Assembly (NCBI GenBank): GCA_049511415.1
Contig: JBEKYC010000044.1
Location: forward strand, 1 to 59,752
Length of the DNA stretch: 59,752 nt
Reading direction: 5' to 3'
Source: Bog-159 sp049511415
Lineage (GTDB): Bacteria; Acidobacteriota; Terriglobia; Bryobacterales; Bryobacteraceae
Numbering within the stretch: the first letter of the stretch is position 1; each line of letters starts with the position of its first letter. A program made the translations under genes and the position numbers. Of this stretch, positions 9,079-17,339 are shown one piece after another. The notes below the pieces were generated by a model. The model made no database searches, was not told where the DNA came from, and worked only from the letters and a program-made list of their open reading frames with translations.

Positions 9079-9732
9079 TTGAAGCATCCTATAAGAGTGA
9101 ATAGTTTTTTTTGTCTGGCGATGGCGACCGCGGCTCTTTGCGTTCCGTGGCACCTTAACGCGCAAGAGGCTGCGACTCCCGCCCCGGTAACTGACGTGCA
9201 ACCTCTCGCGCCGCCCTCGCCCGACGAAAAATGGGATTTCTTCAAAGATGAGACCTTCGCCCCCTACACGCTGCTGGCCAGCGCCGTCAACGCCGGCGTG
9301 TCGCAAGCGCTGCGTTCGGACCCGCAATACGGCGTAGGCGGCGTGGCGCTCGCCAAACGCTTCGGCGCAACCGCAGCGGATAGCGTCAGCCAGAATTACT
9401 TCAGCGATTATGTAATGGCGTCGGTTCTGCACGAGGATACGCGTTACCGGCGGCGGGGCGAAAAGCACGGGTTCTGGTCGCGTTTCGGTTATGCAGTGAC
9501 ACGGGCCTTCGTCACGCGCACCGATGCCGGCGGGTCCACCGCCAACTGGTCGAATTTCATTGGCTGTGGACTGCAGGCGGGACTTTCCAACGCCTACTAT
9601 CCCACGCCCAGCCGTAACCTGTCGGCCACCGCGATCAATTGGGCCAACAGCATCGGCGCCGCCGGATTCGGCAATCTGTTTCCGGAGTTTCTGCCCGATT
9701 TTAAGCGCTTTCTCAAACGCATCCACTTGTAA
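9079..9732 (+). CDS. Exported protein of unknown function
   Basis: The 217-residue protein starts at a TTG at 9079, supported by AGGA at 9069-9072 and by the signal peptide it gives (MKHPIRVNSFFCLAMATAAL, cut after HLNAQ). After a proline-rich linker the mature part contains FFKDETFAPYTLLASAVNAG, ALAKRFGATAADSVSQNY and GSTANWSNFIGCGLQAGLSN. Aromatic residues alternate with small residues, as in envelope-associated proteins. I recognise it only as a hypothetical family common in Acidobacteria. It sits 18 bp after the oxidoreductase gene and 46 bp before the ABC transporter, so it may belong to the same transcript. No catalytic motif is visible. Confidence 0.8.
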   Translation: MKHPIRVNSFFCLAMATAALCVPWHLNAQEAATPAPVTDVQPLAPPSPDEKWDFFKDETFAPYTLLASAVNAGVSQALRSDPQYGVGGVALAKRFGATAADSVSQNYFSDYVMASVLHEDTRYRRRGEKHGFWSRFGYAVTRAFVTRTDAGGSTANWSNFIGCGLQAGLSNAYYPTPSRNLSATAINWANSIGAAGFGNLFPEFLPDFKRFLKRIHL

Positions 9733-9778
9733 AGGCTGTCGCGGGAACTTCCGCGGCGGGCCTCCGGTCTAAGGGTTA

Positions 9779-10543
9779 ATGCTTGAAGTGCGCGCGTTGA
9801 CCAAGCGTTACCCCGGTGTCACGGCTTTAGACAATGTTTCGTTCACAGCGCGCGCGGGCGAAGTGACCGGCTACCTGGGACCCAACGGCTCAGGCAAGTC
9901 CACCACCGTGAAGATGATTACGGGCTTGCTGGAACCCACGTCCGGCCAGATCCTATATCGCGGCCGGCCGATTCACGACAACCTGGTCGAGTACAAGCGA
10001 ATCCTGGGCTACGTGCCCGAGGAGCCTTATCTGTACCCGCATCTTACCGGCGCGGAATATCTGGAATTGGCGGGCGAACTGCGCGATTTGCCGGCGGGTT
10101 CGCTGCAGTCGAAGATCGATGCGTTACTCGAATTATTCTCGCTGGCCGGCGACCGCCACACGCCCATCTCATCGTACTCGAAGGGCATGCGGCAGAAGGT
10201 TTTGATTTGCGCGGCTATCCTGCACGACCCGGAATTGATCATCCTGGACGAGCCTTTCTCCGGGCTGGACGTGCACGCCGCCATGGTGTTGCGCAGCCTC
10301 ATCCGCTCGTTGGCCGCGTCGGGCAAGACCGTGCTGTTCAGTTCGCATGTGCTGGAAGTGGTGGAAAAAGTCTGCCACCATGTGGTGATCCTGCACAAGG
10401 GCCGCGCCGTGGCCAACGATGCCATCGACCGGCTGCGCGATCTGATGGCGCTACCGACGCTCGAAGATATTTTCGCGCAGCTTGTCACCGATAGCGATCC
10501 CGATGAGACGGCGCGCCGCATCGCCGAGGTGGTGCGGCGGTGA
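9779..10543 (+). CDS. ABC transporter ATP-binding protein
   Basis: The 254-residue ATPase has a Walker A motif (GPNGSGKST, residues 34-42), an ABC signature (YSKGMRQK, 133-140, a variant of LSGGQ), a Walker B motif (LIILDEP, 153-159) and a switch histidine (SSHV, H190). At the Q-loop the sequence reads YVPEEP, with glutamate where glutamine is usual, as in many ABC-2 exporters. It energises export by the membrane subunit encoded next. The permease GTG overlaps this gene's TGA, giving strong translational coupling. The substrate cannot be read from the sequence. A short AAGGG lies just before the ATG. Confidence 0.95.
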   Translation: MLEVRALTKRYPGVTALDNVSFTARAGEVTGYLGPNGSGKSTTVKMITGLLEPTSGQILYRGRPIHDNLVEYKRILGYVPEEPYLYPHLTGAEYLELAGELRDLPAGSLQSKIDALLELFSLAGDRHTPISSYSKGMRQKVLICAAILHDPELIILDEPFSGLDVHAAMVLRSLIRSLAASGKTVLFSSHVLEVVEKVCHHVVILHKGRAVANDAIDRLRDLMALPTLEDIFAQLVTDSDPDETARRIAEVVRR

Positions 10544-12255
10544 CGCGCGAGCGGCGGCAGTTTCGCGCCCTCATGCGGCTGTTTGCCTACCGGTTCTTTG
10601 ATACGGATATTGTGTCCGTGCGTGGCGATCTGTCGTCGCTGCTGGCGCAGTTCGCGGCGTTGCTGGCGGCACTCAGCCTGGTGCTGGTGATGGCCACGGC
10701 GCCGAAATATGCGGGACTTTATCAGCATCTGTCGACGCATCAGCTTGGCGCGGCGGCCCGGGGCGATCAGGAGTTTCTGATCTCCACTTCGATGGCGATG
10801 GTAGGAATCTTCACGCTATTGCTTTGGGACGCGCTATTCCCCGACCAGCGCGATTGTTTGATTTTGGGTGTCATGCCCGTCGACACGCGCATGATATTTC
10901 TCGCCAAGCTGGCGGCGTTGGCTTCAGCTCTGGGTCTCGTGATCGTGGCCGTCAATTGCTTCACCGGCCTGATCTGTCCGTTCCTGATCGTGCGCGATGC
11001 AGCGGGCTTGTGGACCATGCTGCGCAGCTTTGCCGCGTACTGGGTGGTGATCGTGCTGGCCTCCGTATTCGTCTTCCTGCTGTTGATCGGCTTGCAAGGC
11101 GCGGCATTGCAACTGCTCCCCCACGGCGGATTTCTACGTTGGTCCAGCGCGATTCAGATGACATCCTTCTTTGCCATACTGGCGCTCTATTTCCTGACTC
11201 CTCCGCTGGCCAACCGCGAGGCCCTGGCCATGCCCGGCAACCGGCTTTGGTATGTCATAGTGCCCTCCTATTGGTTCTTCGGTTTGTTCCAGGTGATGAC
11301 GGGCGCCAGGGACGCCGCGCAGGTCGCGCTAGCGGAACGATCTCTCGCGGCGCTGGGACTTGCCGCCCTGGCCGCCGGCGTTCTGTACGGGTTGGCCTAC
11401 GCGCGCCAGATGCGCCGCACGACCGAGCAAGCCGGCATCGTTCCCTCCAAGCGGGTTCGCACGCCCAGACGGGTATTGGCGCGGTTCGCCAGCCGTCGCG
11501 CGCCGGAACGGGCCATTCTGAGTTTCATTGGCCGGACGCTGGCGCGCAGCCGGCAGCACCGCCTGTTGCTGGCCATCTACGCCGGTTTGGGTCTGGCGTA
11601 CGTGTTCAGCCAGTTGGCTTACGTGCTATACCATTTCCGGGCGAATGCCTTCGGTGCGGTGGAGGGCCGCGAACAGACCGCGCTGGGGATTCCGCTGATC
11701 CTGCTCTTCTTCCTCGTCATAGGATTGCGCGTGTCTTTCTCGATTCCCGTAGAGTTGCGCGCCAACTGGCTGTTTCGCTTGACGGATCCGTTTGGTGGTG
11801 GCGCCTACCTCGCCGCGAGCCGCAAGACGCTGCTGTTGTCTGCATTAGCGCCCGTGCTCATCCTTTCCGCTCCGGTCTATCTGGCAATCTGGCCGTGGCC
11901 CAGAGCGGCGGCCCATGTGGCGTTCCTTACCGTGTTTGGGTTGCTTATTATCGAACTGGCGCTAACTGGCTTCGCCAAGGTCCCTTTCACCTGCTCGTAT
12001 CTGCCTGGCCGGGCAAATCTTAAGATCATGTTCGGCGTGTACTGGGGGCTGCTGATCATCGTTTCGGAGTTGGTGACACAGATTGAAAACCAGGCCTTGC
12101 GCGAAGGTTACGGAAAGCTCATGGCTGTCACGATCGGAGCCTGGCTGGTTGCGGCTTACAGGTCCCGTGGGGCGCATGCACGGATTCCGTCGCTCACGTT
12201 CGAAGAACAACCTGAGCCGGCGGTGGTGGGGCTCGGCCTGTCGGCGCAAGGCTAA
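10540..12255 (+). CDS. ABC transporter membrane subunit (ABC-2-like exporter)
   Basis: The 571-residue polytopic protein starts at a GTG that overlaps the stop of the ATPase gene. About twelve hydrophobic segments fall in two halves, separated by a basic loop around residues 285-345 (TPRRVLARFASRRAPERAIL). This large two-half permease is longer than a standard ABC-2 permease (about 250-400 residues). It resembles large export permeases found beside single ATPases in Acidobacteria. With the ATPase it should form a complete exporter. No substrate-binding protein is encoded nearby, consistent with export. The cargo is unknown. Confidence 0.88.
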   Translation: MTRERRQFRALMRLFAYRFFDTDIVSVRGDLSSLLAQFAALLAALSLVLVMATAPKYAGLYQHLSTHQLGAAARGDQEFLISTSMAMVGIFTLLLWDALFPDQRDCLILGVMPVDTRMIFLAKLAALASALGLVIVAVNCFTGLICPFLIVRDAAGLWTMLRSFAAYWVVIVLASVFVFLLLIGLQGAALQLLPHGGFLRWSSAIQMTSFFAILALYFLTPPLANREALAMPGNRLWYVIVPSYWFFGLFQVMTGARDAAQVALAERSLAALGLAALAAGVLYGLAYARQMRRTTEQAGIVPSKRVRTPRRVLARFASRRAPERAILSFIGRTLARSRQHRLLLAIYAGLGLAYVFSQLAYVLYHFRANAFGAVEGREQTALGIPLILLFFLVIGLRVSFSIPVELRANWLFRLTDPFGGGAYLAASRKTLLLSALAPVLILSAPVYLAIWPWPRAAAHVAFLTVFGLLIIELALTGFAKVPFTCSYLPGRANLKIMFGVYWGLLIIVSELVTQIENQALREGYGKLMAVTIGAWLVAAYRSRGAHARIPSLTFEEQPEPAVVGLGLSAQG

Positions 12256-12293
12256 AGTTGCAGGGCCCTGACGGGTATGCTACAAACGGAACC

Positions 12294-12494
12294 ATGGACA
12301 AGGTGATCCGGAAATACGACAGTCTGGAAGCCATGAAGGCTGATGAACACCGGGAGTGGCGGGGAATGCCGGCGCACGAACGCATGCGTGCCGTTATGGA
12401 AATCACCCTGGCAACGTACCGCATGAAGGAGCCAGCCGCGGATGTTCGACGACTTCAAAGAACTCTTGTCCATCTTCAATTCCCAGAGAGTTAA
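12294..12494 (+). CDS. Small protein of unknown function, partner of nucleotidyltransferase
   Basis: The 66-residue protein begins at the ATG at 12294 (MDKVIRKYDSLEAMKADEH). A TTG further upstream at 12258 would also be in frame but adds a non-conserved extension. The pattern MDKxxRKxDSxEEMKAxE..PAHERM and the ending RLQRTLVxL match, as I recall, a small conserved protein usually encoded directly before DUF6036-like nucleotidyltransferases. Its 3' end overlaps the following broken nucleotidyltransferase gene by 53 bp. The pair looks like a toxin-antitoxin-type arrangement, but that is inference. The gene itself appears intact. Confidence 0.65.
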   Translation: MDKVIRKYDSLEAMKADEHREWRGMPAHERMRAVMEITLATYRMKEPAADVRRLQRTLVHLQFPES

Positions 12495-12817
12495 GTACTT
12501 GATCGTTGGGGGATACGCGGTATCCTATTACGCTCAGCCGCGCGCCACTCGAGGGACTCGCAGCCGAAGAATTCATGGAACCCGGCAAGTTTTTCCGTAT
12601 GGGAAGGCCGCCTGTAATGGTGGACATCCTGCCTCAAATCAGCGGTGTGGATTTCGATGCGGCATGGCAGAGACACATTGAGGTGGTGGTGGACGCGGAC
12701 ACCGGGCTGATAGCGAACTTCATCTCCAGACGGGACCTGATTGCCGCGAAACTCGCGGCGGGAAGACCACAAGACATAGCGGACGCCGCCGCGCTTGGCA
12801 AAGCTGGCGAGGAATAG
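12442..12817 (+). pseudogene. Nucleotidyltransferase (DUF6036-like), inactivated by internal deletion and frameshift
   Basis: The first frame gives MFDDFKELLSIFNSQRVKYL, then IVGGYAVSYYAQPRATR, the start of a small nucleotidyltransferase with the GG motif. It then loses homology and runs to a stop at 12681. From about 12542 a different frame gives APLEGLAAEEFMEPGKFFRM, VDILPQISGVDF and AAKLAAGRPQDIADAAALGK, the conserved second half, ending at 12817. The segment expected between RAT and APLEGL, with the catalytic DxD motif (usually KDLDxW), is missing. Recalled homologs suggest about 28 residues lost. The junction lies in CGCGCCACTC (12541-12550), which can be read in both frames, so a deletion at a short direct repeat is likely. 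The product should be inactive. Confidence 0.8.
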
Positions 12818-12829
12818 GCGCGGCGAGTC

Positions 12830-13954
12830 TCATGGCTTCCCCCGAAACAGGAATCCCAGCTCGATGACCAAAATGATCACCACCATGAGTTCCAGCACAA
12901 ACGCGCGGCCTTGCTGGAACTGATCCATCATGAACTGATACAGTTCTCCGGCGGTGCGGAGCTTCTCGTCCACTAACTCGCGGTAGTCCGTGACACCGAC
13001 CTTTCCGGCGGCCAGACGATACACGCGCGCGGAATACATATCGCTGAGGAACTTGATCGAATTGTCCATGCGCTCGGTTAGTTCACGCACATCCAGACGA
13101 ATGGTATTCAATCGCTCCGCCTCGCGTGCCAGGCGCCAGCGCGCGAGCACGCCTTTGCCCTTTTCGAGCGAGCGGTAAACGTCGGCTAGCAGGCGCGTCA
13201 GCATCTCGTCGTAATAACGGAATTCAAGTAGCTGGGAGTTGGCGTACTCCAGCAATTGCGTCACGGGCAGGGCGCCTTCCGGCGTGTCATAAAGCAGCGC
13301 CGCCGTCCAGCCGATCACCACCAGATCTTCCGCGTAATACGAGCGGCGCGACTGCAGGATCTCCATGCGCTCGTCGTCGGCCAGGCGCAGCATTTCGCCG
13401 CGCACGATCTGCGCAATCTCCTGGCTGCGCGCGTTAATCAACTCCTCGGCAGTTATCGGCCGCCCATCGGCGTTGGCGATGGGGCGGATCTGAATAATGT
13501 AATAGTCTTCGGTGAGCCATTCCGTGTAAGGCTTCACCAGGGCCGGCCGGGCGCGTTCCACGCTGCGGCGGACGCTATCGGCCGCCTGTTTCTCGATCTC
13601 CGGCGCGGCGATCCAACGGCTCGCCAGGCGGATCAGATCCTGCCACTCGAACTCAAAAGGCAACTGCAGCTCGATGCTCACCACGCCGTATTGGTAGTAG
13701 TGCAACTGGCACTGCAATCGCTCCCCGCTATCCAAAACCAGCGGCTCCTGGTAATCGATCACGGGAGGCTTTTGAAAGCGCACATACTCGGGCGTCGGCT
13801 GGCGGAAGGCGGGCTCGCGGCCGGCGGGCTGCGCTCCCAGGAGGGCGCGCAGGTCGTCCAGGTGGATCTCCTCGCACACGTCATAGAGAAACAGCAGACC
13901 GAACGTGCCGGAGAGGCGCTCGGGATTCGCGGCCATCAGGCGATTGTACGCCAC
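12830..13954 (-). CDS. Membrane-anchored protein resembling RMD1/DUF155 family
   Basis: The frame gives 374 residues from a GTG at 13954; an ATG at 13936 is a close alternative, and neither has a strong ribosome binding site. Residues about 80-160 (YYQYGVVSIELQLPFEFEW) are beta-rich. The C-terminal half is helical (ERLNTIRLDVRELTERMDN, FLSDMYSARVYRLA) and ends in one transmembrane segment (FVLELMVVIILVIELGFLF) plus a short basic tail. This layout resembles the RMD1/DUF155 (YagE) family, but I assign it only tentatively. It starts 9 bp after the tricorn protease stop, so it is probably co-transcribed. The function of bacterial members is unknown. Confidence 0.8.
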   Translation of the reverse strand: MAYNRLMAANPERLSGTFGLLFLYDVCEEIHLDDLRALLGAQPAGREPAFRQPTPEYVRFQKPPVIDYQEPLVLDSGERLQCQLHYYQYGVVSIELQLPFEFEWQDLIRLASRWIAAPEIEKQAADSVRRSVERARPALVKPYTEWLTEDYYIIQIRPIANADGRPITAEELINARSQEIAQIVRGEMLRLADDERMEILQSRRSYYAEDLVVIGWTAALLYDTPEGALPVTQLLEYANSQLLEFRYYDEMLTRLLADVYRSLEKGKGVLARWRLAREAERLNTIRLDVRELTERMDNSIKFLSDMYSARVYRLAAGKVGVTDYRELVDEKLRTAGELYQFMMDQFQQGRAFVLELMVVIILVIELGFLFRGKP

Positions 13955-13963
13955 TCGGCATCT

Positions 13964-16900
13964 CTACGGCTTCTGATAGTTCGGAAATGCCGGATGCTTC
14001 AACGCCGGGCGCGGATGCTCGTGCAACTCCGCCATAATCACCTCCACCGCTTTCTCCAGTTGCGGATCGTGACCTTGGCGCACGGCGGCGGGATCGAGCT
14101 CCACTTCGATATCCGGGGCGACGCCATGGTTTTCCACATCGAAGGTCCCATTGGGATTCCAGATCGCGATGGAGGGGGCCATGACCCTACCGCCATCCAT
14201 CAATTCAGGATATCCGTTCAGGCCGACCAGTCCGCCCCAAGTGCGTTCGCCGATCAGTTTGCCGACGCCCGCGCGGTGGAAATACCAGGGCATGGCGTCG
14301 CCGCCCGAGCCGGCGAATTGATTGATGAGCATGACCTTGGGCCCAAAAATGGCGCCCTGCGGTTGCAGCAGATCGGCGCCATCGCGCGCGGTGGCCACGC
14401 TCATGAGCTTACGTTGTAAGTACTCGATGATATCCGTGGCCAGTTGGCCGCCGTGATTGAAGCGTTCGTCGATGATGGCGGCGTCCTTATCCACTTGGGC
14501 GAAGAAGTAGCGATTGAAGCTGGTGTACCCGCCGAACGAAGTGTCGGGCATGTGGATATAAGCCACCCGTCCACCGGTCATTTGGTCCACTTTGCGGCGG
14601 TTGTCCTCAATCCAGGCCAAGTGCCGCAAGCCGGACTCGTCATTCACCGGAACGGCCTTGACTTCACGCGCCTGGGCTCCGGACGGGTCGGGGCCGACTT
14701 TCAACAGCGTGGTCTTTCCGGCCGTGGCTTCAAAGAAGCTGTAAATATTATCGCTGGCGTTCAACTCGCGGCCATTCACGGCCAGCAGATAATCCCCCGC
14801 CACGACGTTCACACCGGGCTGAGTCAACGGTGCTTTCAAATCCGGATTCCAATTCTCCCCATCAAATACGCGCGCGAAACGATAGCGCCCGTGTTCAATC
14901 GTGTAGTCGGCTCCCAGCAATCCGGTGGGCACGTGCTTCACTTCGGGCCGGTCGCCGCCACCGAGGAACATGTGGCCGACCGTCATGTTGCCCAGCATCT
15001 CGGTTAACAGGTAATTCAAGTCATCGCGCGAGGCCAGACCGCTCAGGTATACCCCATAGCGTTCCTCGGCTGCCTGCAAATCCAACCCGTGGTAATGCGG
15101 GTCATAGAAGAACTCGCGCTCAATGCGCCAAACCTCATGGAACATCTGCCTCCATTCCGCGGGAGGGTCAACCTTCACTTCCAGGTCCTGGGTCTTGAGG
15201 ACTTTCTCGTTACCCGGCTTGGGCGGCGGGCCGTCGTTGCCCTCGGAAACTGGTGGCGGGTCGGCTATGGTCCATTTATCATCCTGCTGGTAAAGCATCT
15301 TCTCGCCGGTAGCCGATATCTGAAACGCCTTGACGCCACTGACCACCACATCCACTTTGCGCTTGCCGAGGTCGAAGCGGTGGATGGTGAAGGCGGCTGG
15401 GCCAGAGGTACGCTGCGGTGCTTCGGCAATGTAAACCGTGCCGATCTTCCCTGCTGCCAGTCCTTCGTAGCGCGCCGGCGGCACCGGCAGAGCCAGAATA
15501 CGCTGCCCGATCTTGTCCAGGTCGATCTGGACTTCTACCTTTTCCGCGTCTTTATCTTTGTCCTTGCTGTCCTTTTTATCGTCCTTCTTGTCGTCCTTCT
15601 TAGCCTCGTCTTTCTTCGGCTCTTCCTTAATCTTCTCGTCGTCGCTTTCGGGCCCTAGGGGTGATGGCCGGCTCTTGGAGAGAACCACCAGATAGACGTT
15701 GGCAGTTACGGGCCACGAACGGCTTTCAATATCGGGCTGCATGGCGGGTCCCGAATTCGTGCTGGCGATGAAATACAGATACTTGCCATTCTTGTCGAAT
15801 ACCGGATTCTGGGCATCGCTCATGCCGTCGGTAACCTGCGTGCTCTTGGACGATGCCAGCGAGTACAGATAAATCGCCGACAAATAGTTTTTCAGAGACT
15901 TCGTATAAGTGAGCCACTGGCTATCCGGCGACCAATCCGCCGCCAGTCTGTTGCCGGGATAATAGTCCGTATCGACTAATACGGGCTTCTTGTCCGTCAG
16001 ATCTACGTAGAAAAGATGATTGTGATTGTCCAGATAGGCGACTTTCTTGCCGTCCGGAGACCAGCGCGGCGTGCTGTAATATGCCTTGCCGAGGGGAATC
16101 TTGCGCACTTCCCCGGTGCCCTCCTGATCGCGTACATGCAGCGCATACTCGCCGGATTCGTCCGAAAAATACGCGATGCTCTGGCCGTCGGGCGACCATG
16201 CCGGCTCTCGTTCCATCACAGCCGGGCTCTGGGTGAGATTGCGGGCATCGCCCTTCTCGGCCGGAACAGTGATGATCTCGCCGCGGGCCTCAAAGACCGC
16301 CCGTGCTCCGCTGGGCGAAATGTCCGCGTTGGTCAGGCGCTTGGCGACGTTCACATAATGCGGCCGCACTTCCGGTAGATCGCCGGCCAAGCTCACGTCC
16401 ACGCCTTTGGTCCGGCCCGTCTTCAGGTCGTAAAGATACAGCGCGCCGAACTGTTCATAGACAATCGCGCCAGGCCCCGCGGATGCCGATTTGAAATCCA
16501 GCCCGTGGTTTTCAACCGCGCGCGTGATTTTTTGCGACTTCGTATCGTAATAGAAGAGAGTGACCGGGCCTTCGCGGTCGGAAAGGAAATAAATACGGTC
16601 CCCGACCCACATGGGGTTGAAGTCGTTGGAGTTTTCGCGCGGAATGCGAACGACGCTGGAGTCGGCCAGGTTGGCGATCCAGATCTTGCGCGTCTGCCCG
16701 CCGCGATAACGCTTCCAGGCTTCCTGCCATTGAAACAAAGGCACGTAAGCCAGATGTGTTCCGTCCGGCGAATAGGCGCCCTCGAGCGCAATGGGAAGCG
16801 GCAATTCATCGGGCAGACCCCCGCCTTCCGCCGGCAAGGTATACAGTCTGGCGCCATCATTGGGAATGGCGCGCGAGGAGACAAAGAGCACACGCTTTCC

Positions 16901-17242
16901 GTCGGGAGTCCAGCCGACCGCCTGGTCCGCACCCGGATGATAGGTCAATCGTCGCGGCACGCCACCCGCCGCAGGCATGACGAAGACATCCACGTTGCCG
17001 TCATATTCTCCGGTGAAGGCGATCCAAGCGCCATCCGGGGAGAAGACGGGATCGGTTTCGACACCGGGCGCTGCGGTCAGGCGCTTAGCTTCGCCGCCCA
17101 CGCGCGGAACGCTCCACAGGTCGCCGGCGTAGGAGAAAACGATTTGGTTTTGACTGACTGCGGGACTGCGGAGAAGCAGGTGTCCACTTTGGCCGCTGAC
17201 CAGCGGGGTCAGCAGGAGAACAGCACTAATGACGCGATGCAT
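13964..17242 (-). CDS. Tricorn-type S41 serine protease
   Basis: The ATG at 17242 (1092 residues) gives a good signal peptide (MHRVISAVLLLTPLVSGQSG); a longer frame upstream lacks one. The N-terminal half has TolB-like WD40/PD40 propeller repeats (VFSPDGAWIAFTG, AWSPDGQSIAYFSD, RWSPDGKKVAYLD). Next comes a lysine/aspartate-rich linker near residues 555-595. After it lie a core domain with a candidate catalytic histidine (NMTVGHMFL), a PDZ-like region (VVAGDYLLAVNGREL) and the S41 catalytic domain. In that domain IIDERFNHGGQ and QFAGSGGD (Ser about 979) are followed by IGERTWGG (Glu about 999). Tricorn homologs degrade oligopeptides; this one is predicted to be exported. It lies 97 bp downstream of the GH3 gene. 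Confidence 0.93.
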   Translation of the reverse strand: MHRVISAVLLLTPLVSGQSGHLLLRSPAVSQNQIVFSYAGDLWSVPRVGGEAKRLTAAPGVETDPVFSPDGAWIAFTGEYDGNVDVFVMPAAGGVPRRLTYHPGADQAVGWTPDGKRVLFVSSRAIPNDGARLYTLPAEGGGLPDELPLPIALEGAYSPDGTHLAYVPLFQWQEAWKRYRGGQTRKIWIANLADSSVVRIPRENSNDFNPMWVGDRIYFLSDREGPVTLFYYDTKSQKITRAVENHGLDFKSASAGPGAIVYEQFGALYLYDLKTGRTKGVDVSLAGDLPEVRPHYVNVAKRLTNADISPSGARAVFEARGEIITVPAEKGDARNLTQSPAVMEREPAWSPDGQSIAYFSDESGEYALHVRDQEGTGEVRKIPLGKAYYSTPRWSPDGKKVAYLDNHNHLFYVDLTDKKPVLVDTDYYPGNRLAADWSPDSQWLTYTKSLKNYLSAIYLYSLASSKSTQVTDGMSDAQNPVFDKNGKYLYFIASTNSGPAMQPDIESRSWPVTANVYLVVLSKSRPSPLGPESDDEKIKEEPKKDEAKKDDKKDDKKDSKDKDKDAEKVEVQIDLDKIGQRILALPVPPARYEGLAAGKIGTVYIAEAPQRTSGPAAFTIHRFDLGKRKVDVVVSGVKAFQISATGEKMLYQQDDKWTIADPPPVSEGNDGPPPKPGNEKVLKTQDLEVKVDPPAEWRQMFHEVWRIEREFFYDPHYHGLDLQAAEERYGVYLSGLASRDDLNYLLTEMLGNMTVGHMFLGGGDRPEVKHVPTGLLGADYTIEHGRYRFARVFDGENWNPDLKAPLTQPGVNVVAGDYLLAVNGRELNASDNIYSFFEATAGKTTLLKVGPDPSGAQAREVKAVPVNDESGLRHLAWIEDNRRKVDQMTGGRVAYIHMPDTSFGGYTSFNRYFFAQVDKDAAIIDERFNHGGQLATDIIEYLQRKLMSVATARDGADLLQPQGAIFGPKVMLINQFAGSGGDAMPWYFHRAGVGKLIGERTWGGLVGLNGYPELMDGGRVMAPSIAIWNPNGTFDVENHGVAPDIEVELDPAAVRQGHDPQLEKAVEVIMAELHEHPRPALKHPAFPNYQKP

Positions 17243-17294
17243 AGCGTCTAGTATCGCGCGAAAATGACCGGAAGAAGCGCCACAAGAGGAGGCG

Positions 17295-17309
17295 GGCGGT
17301 CGGACCGCC
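17295..17309. repeat. 15-bp palindrome between GH3 and tricorn genes
   Basis: GGCGGTC and GACCGCC flank a single central G, making a near-perfect palindrome in the 97-bp gap between two minus-strand genes. There is no T-tract, so it is not a classical terminator. It could be an operator for the tricorn gene or chance in GC-rich DNA. Confidence 0.35.
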
Positions 17310-17339
17310 AGAGCCGTCATCAGGCCATGATGCCGGGTG

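Noticed and set aside
10824..12023. 399-codon plus-strand frame inside the ABC permease gene
   Set aside because: It is a shifted frame of the permease with Arg/Gly/Pro-rich composition and no membrane pattern.
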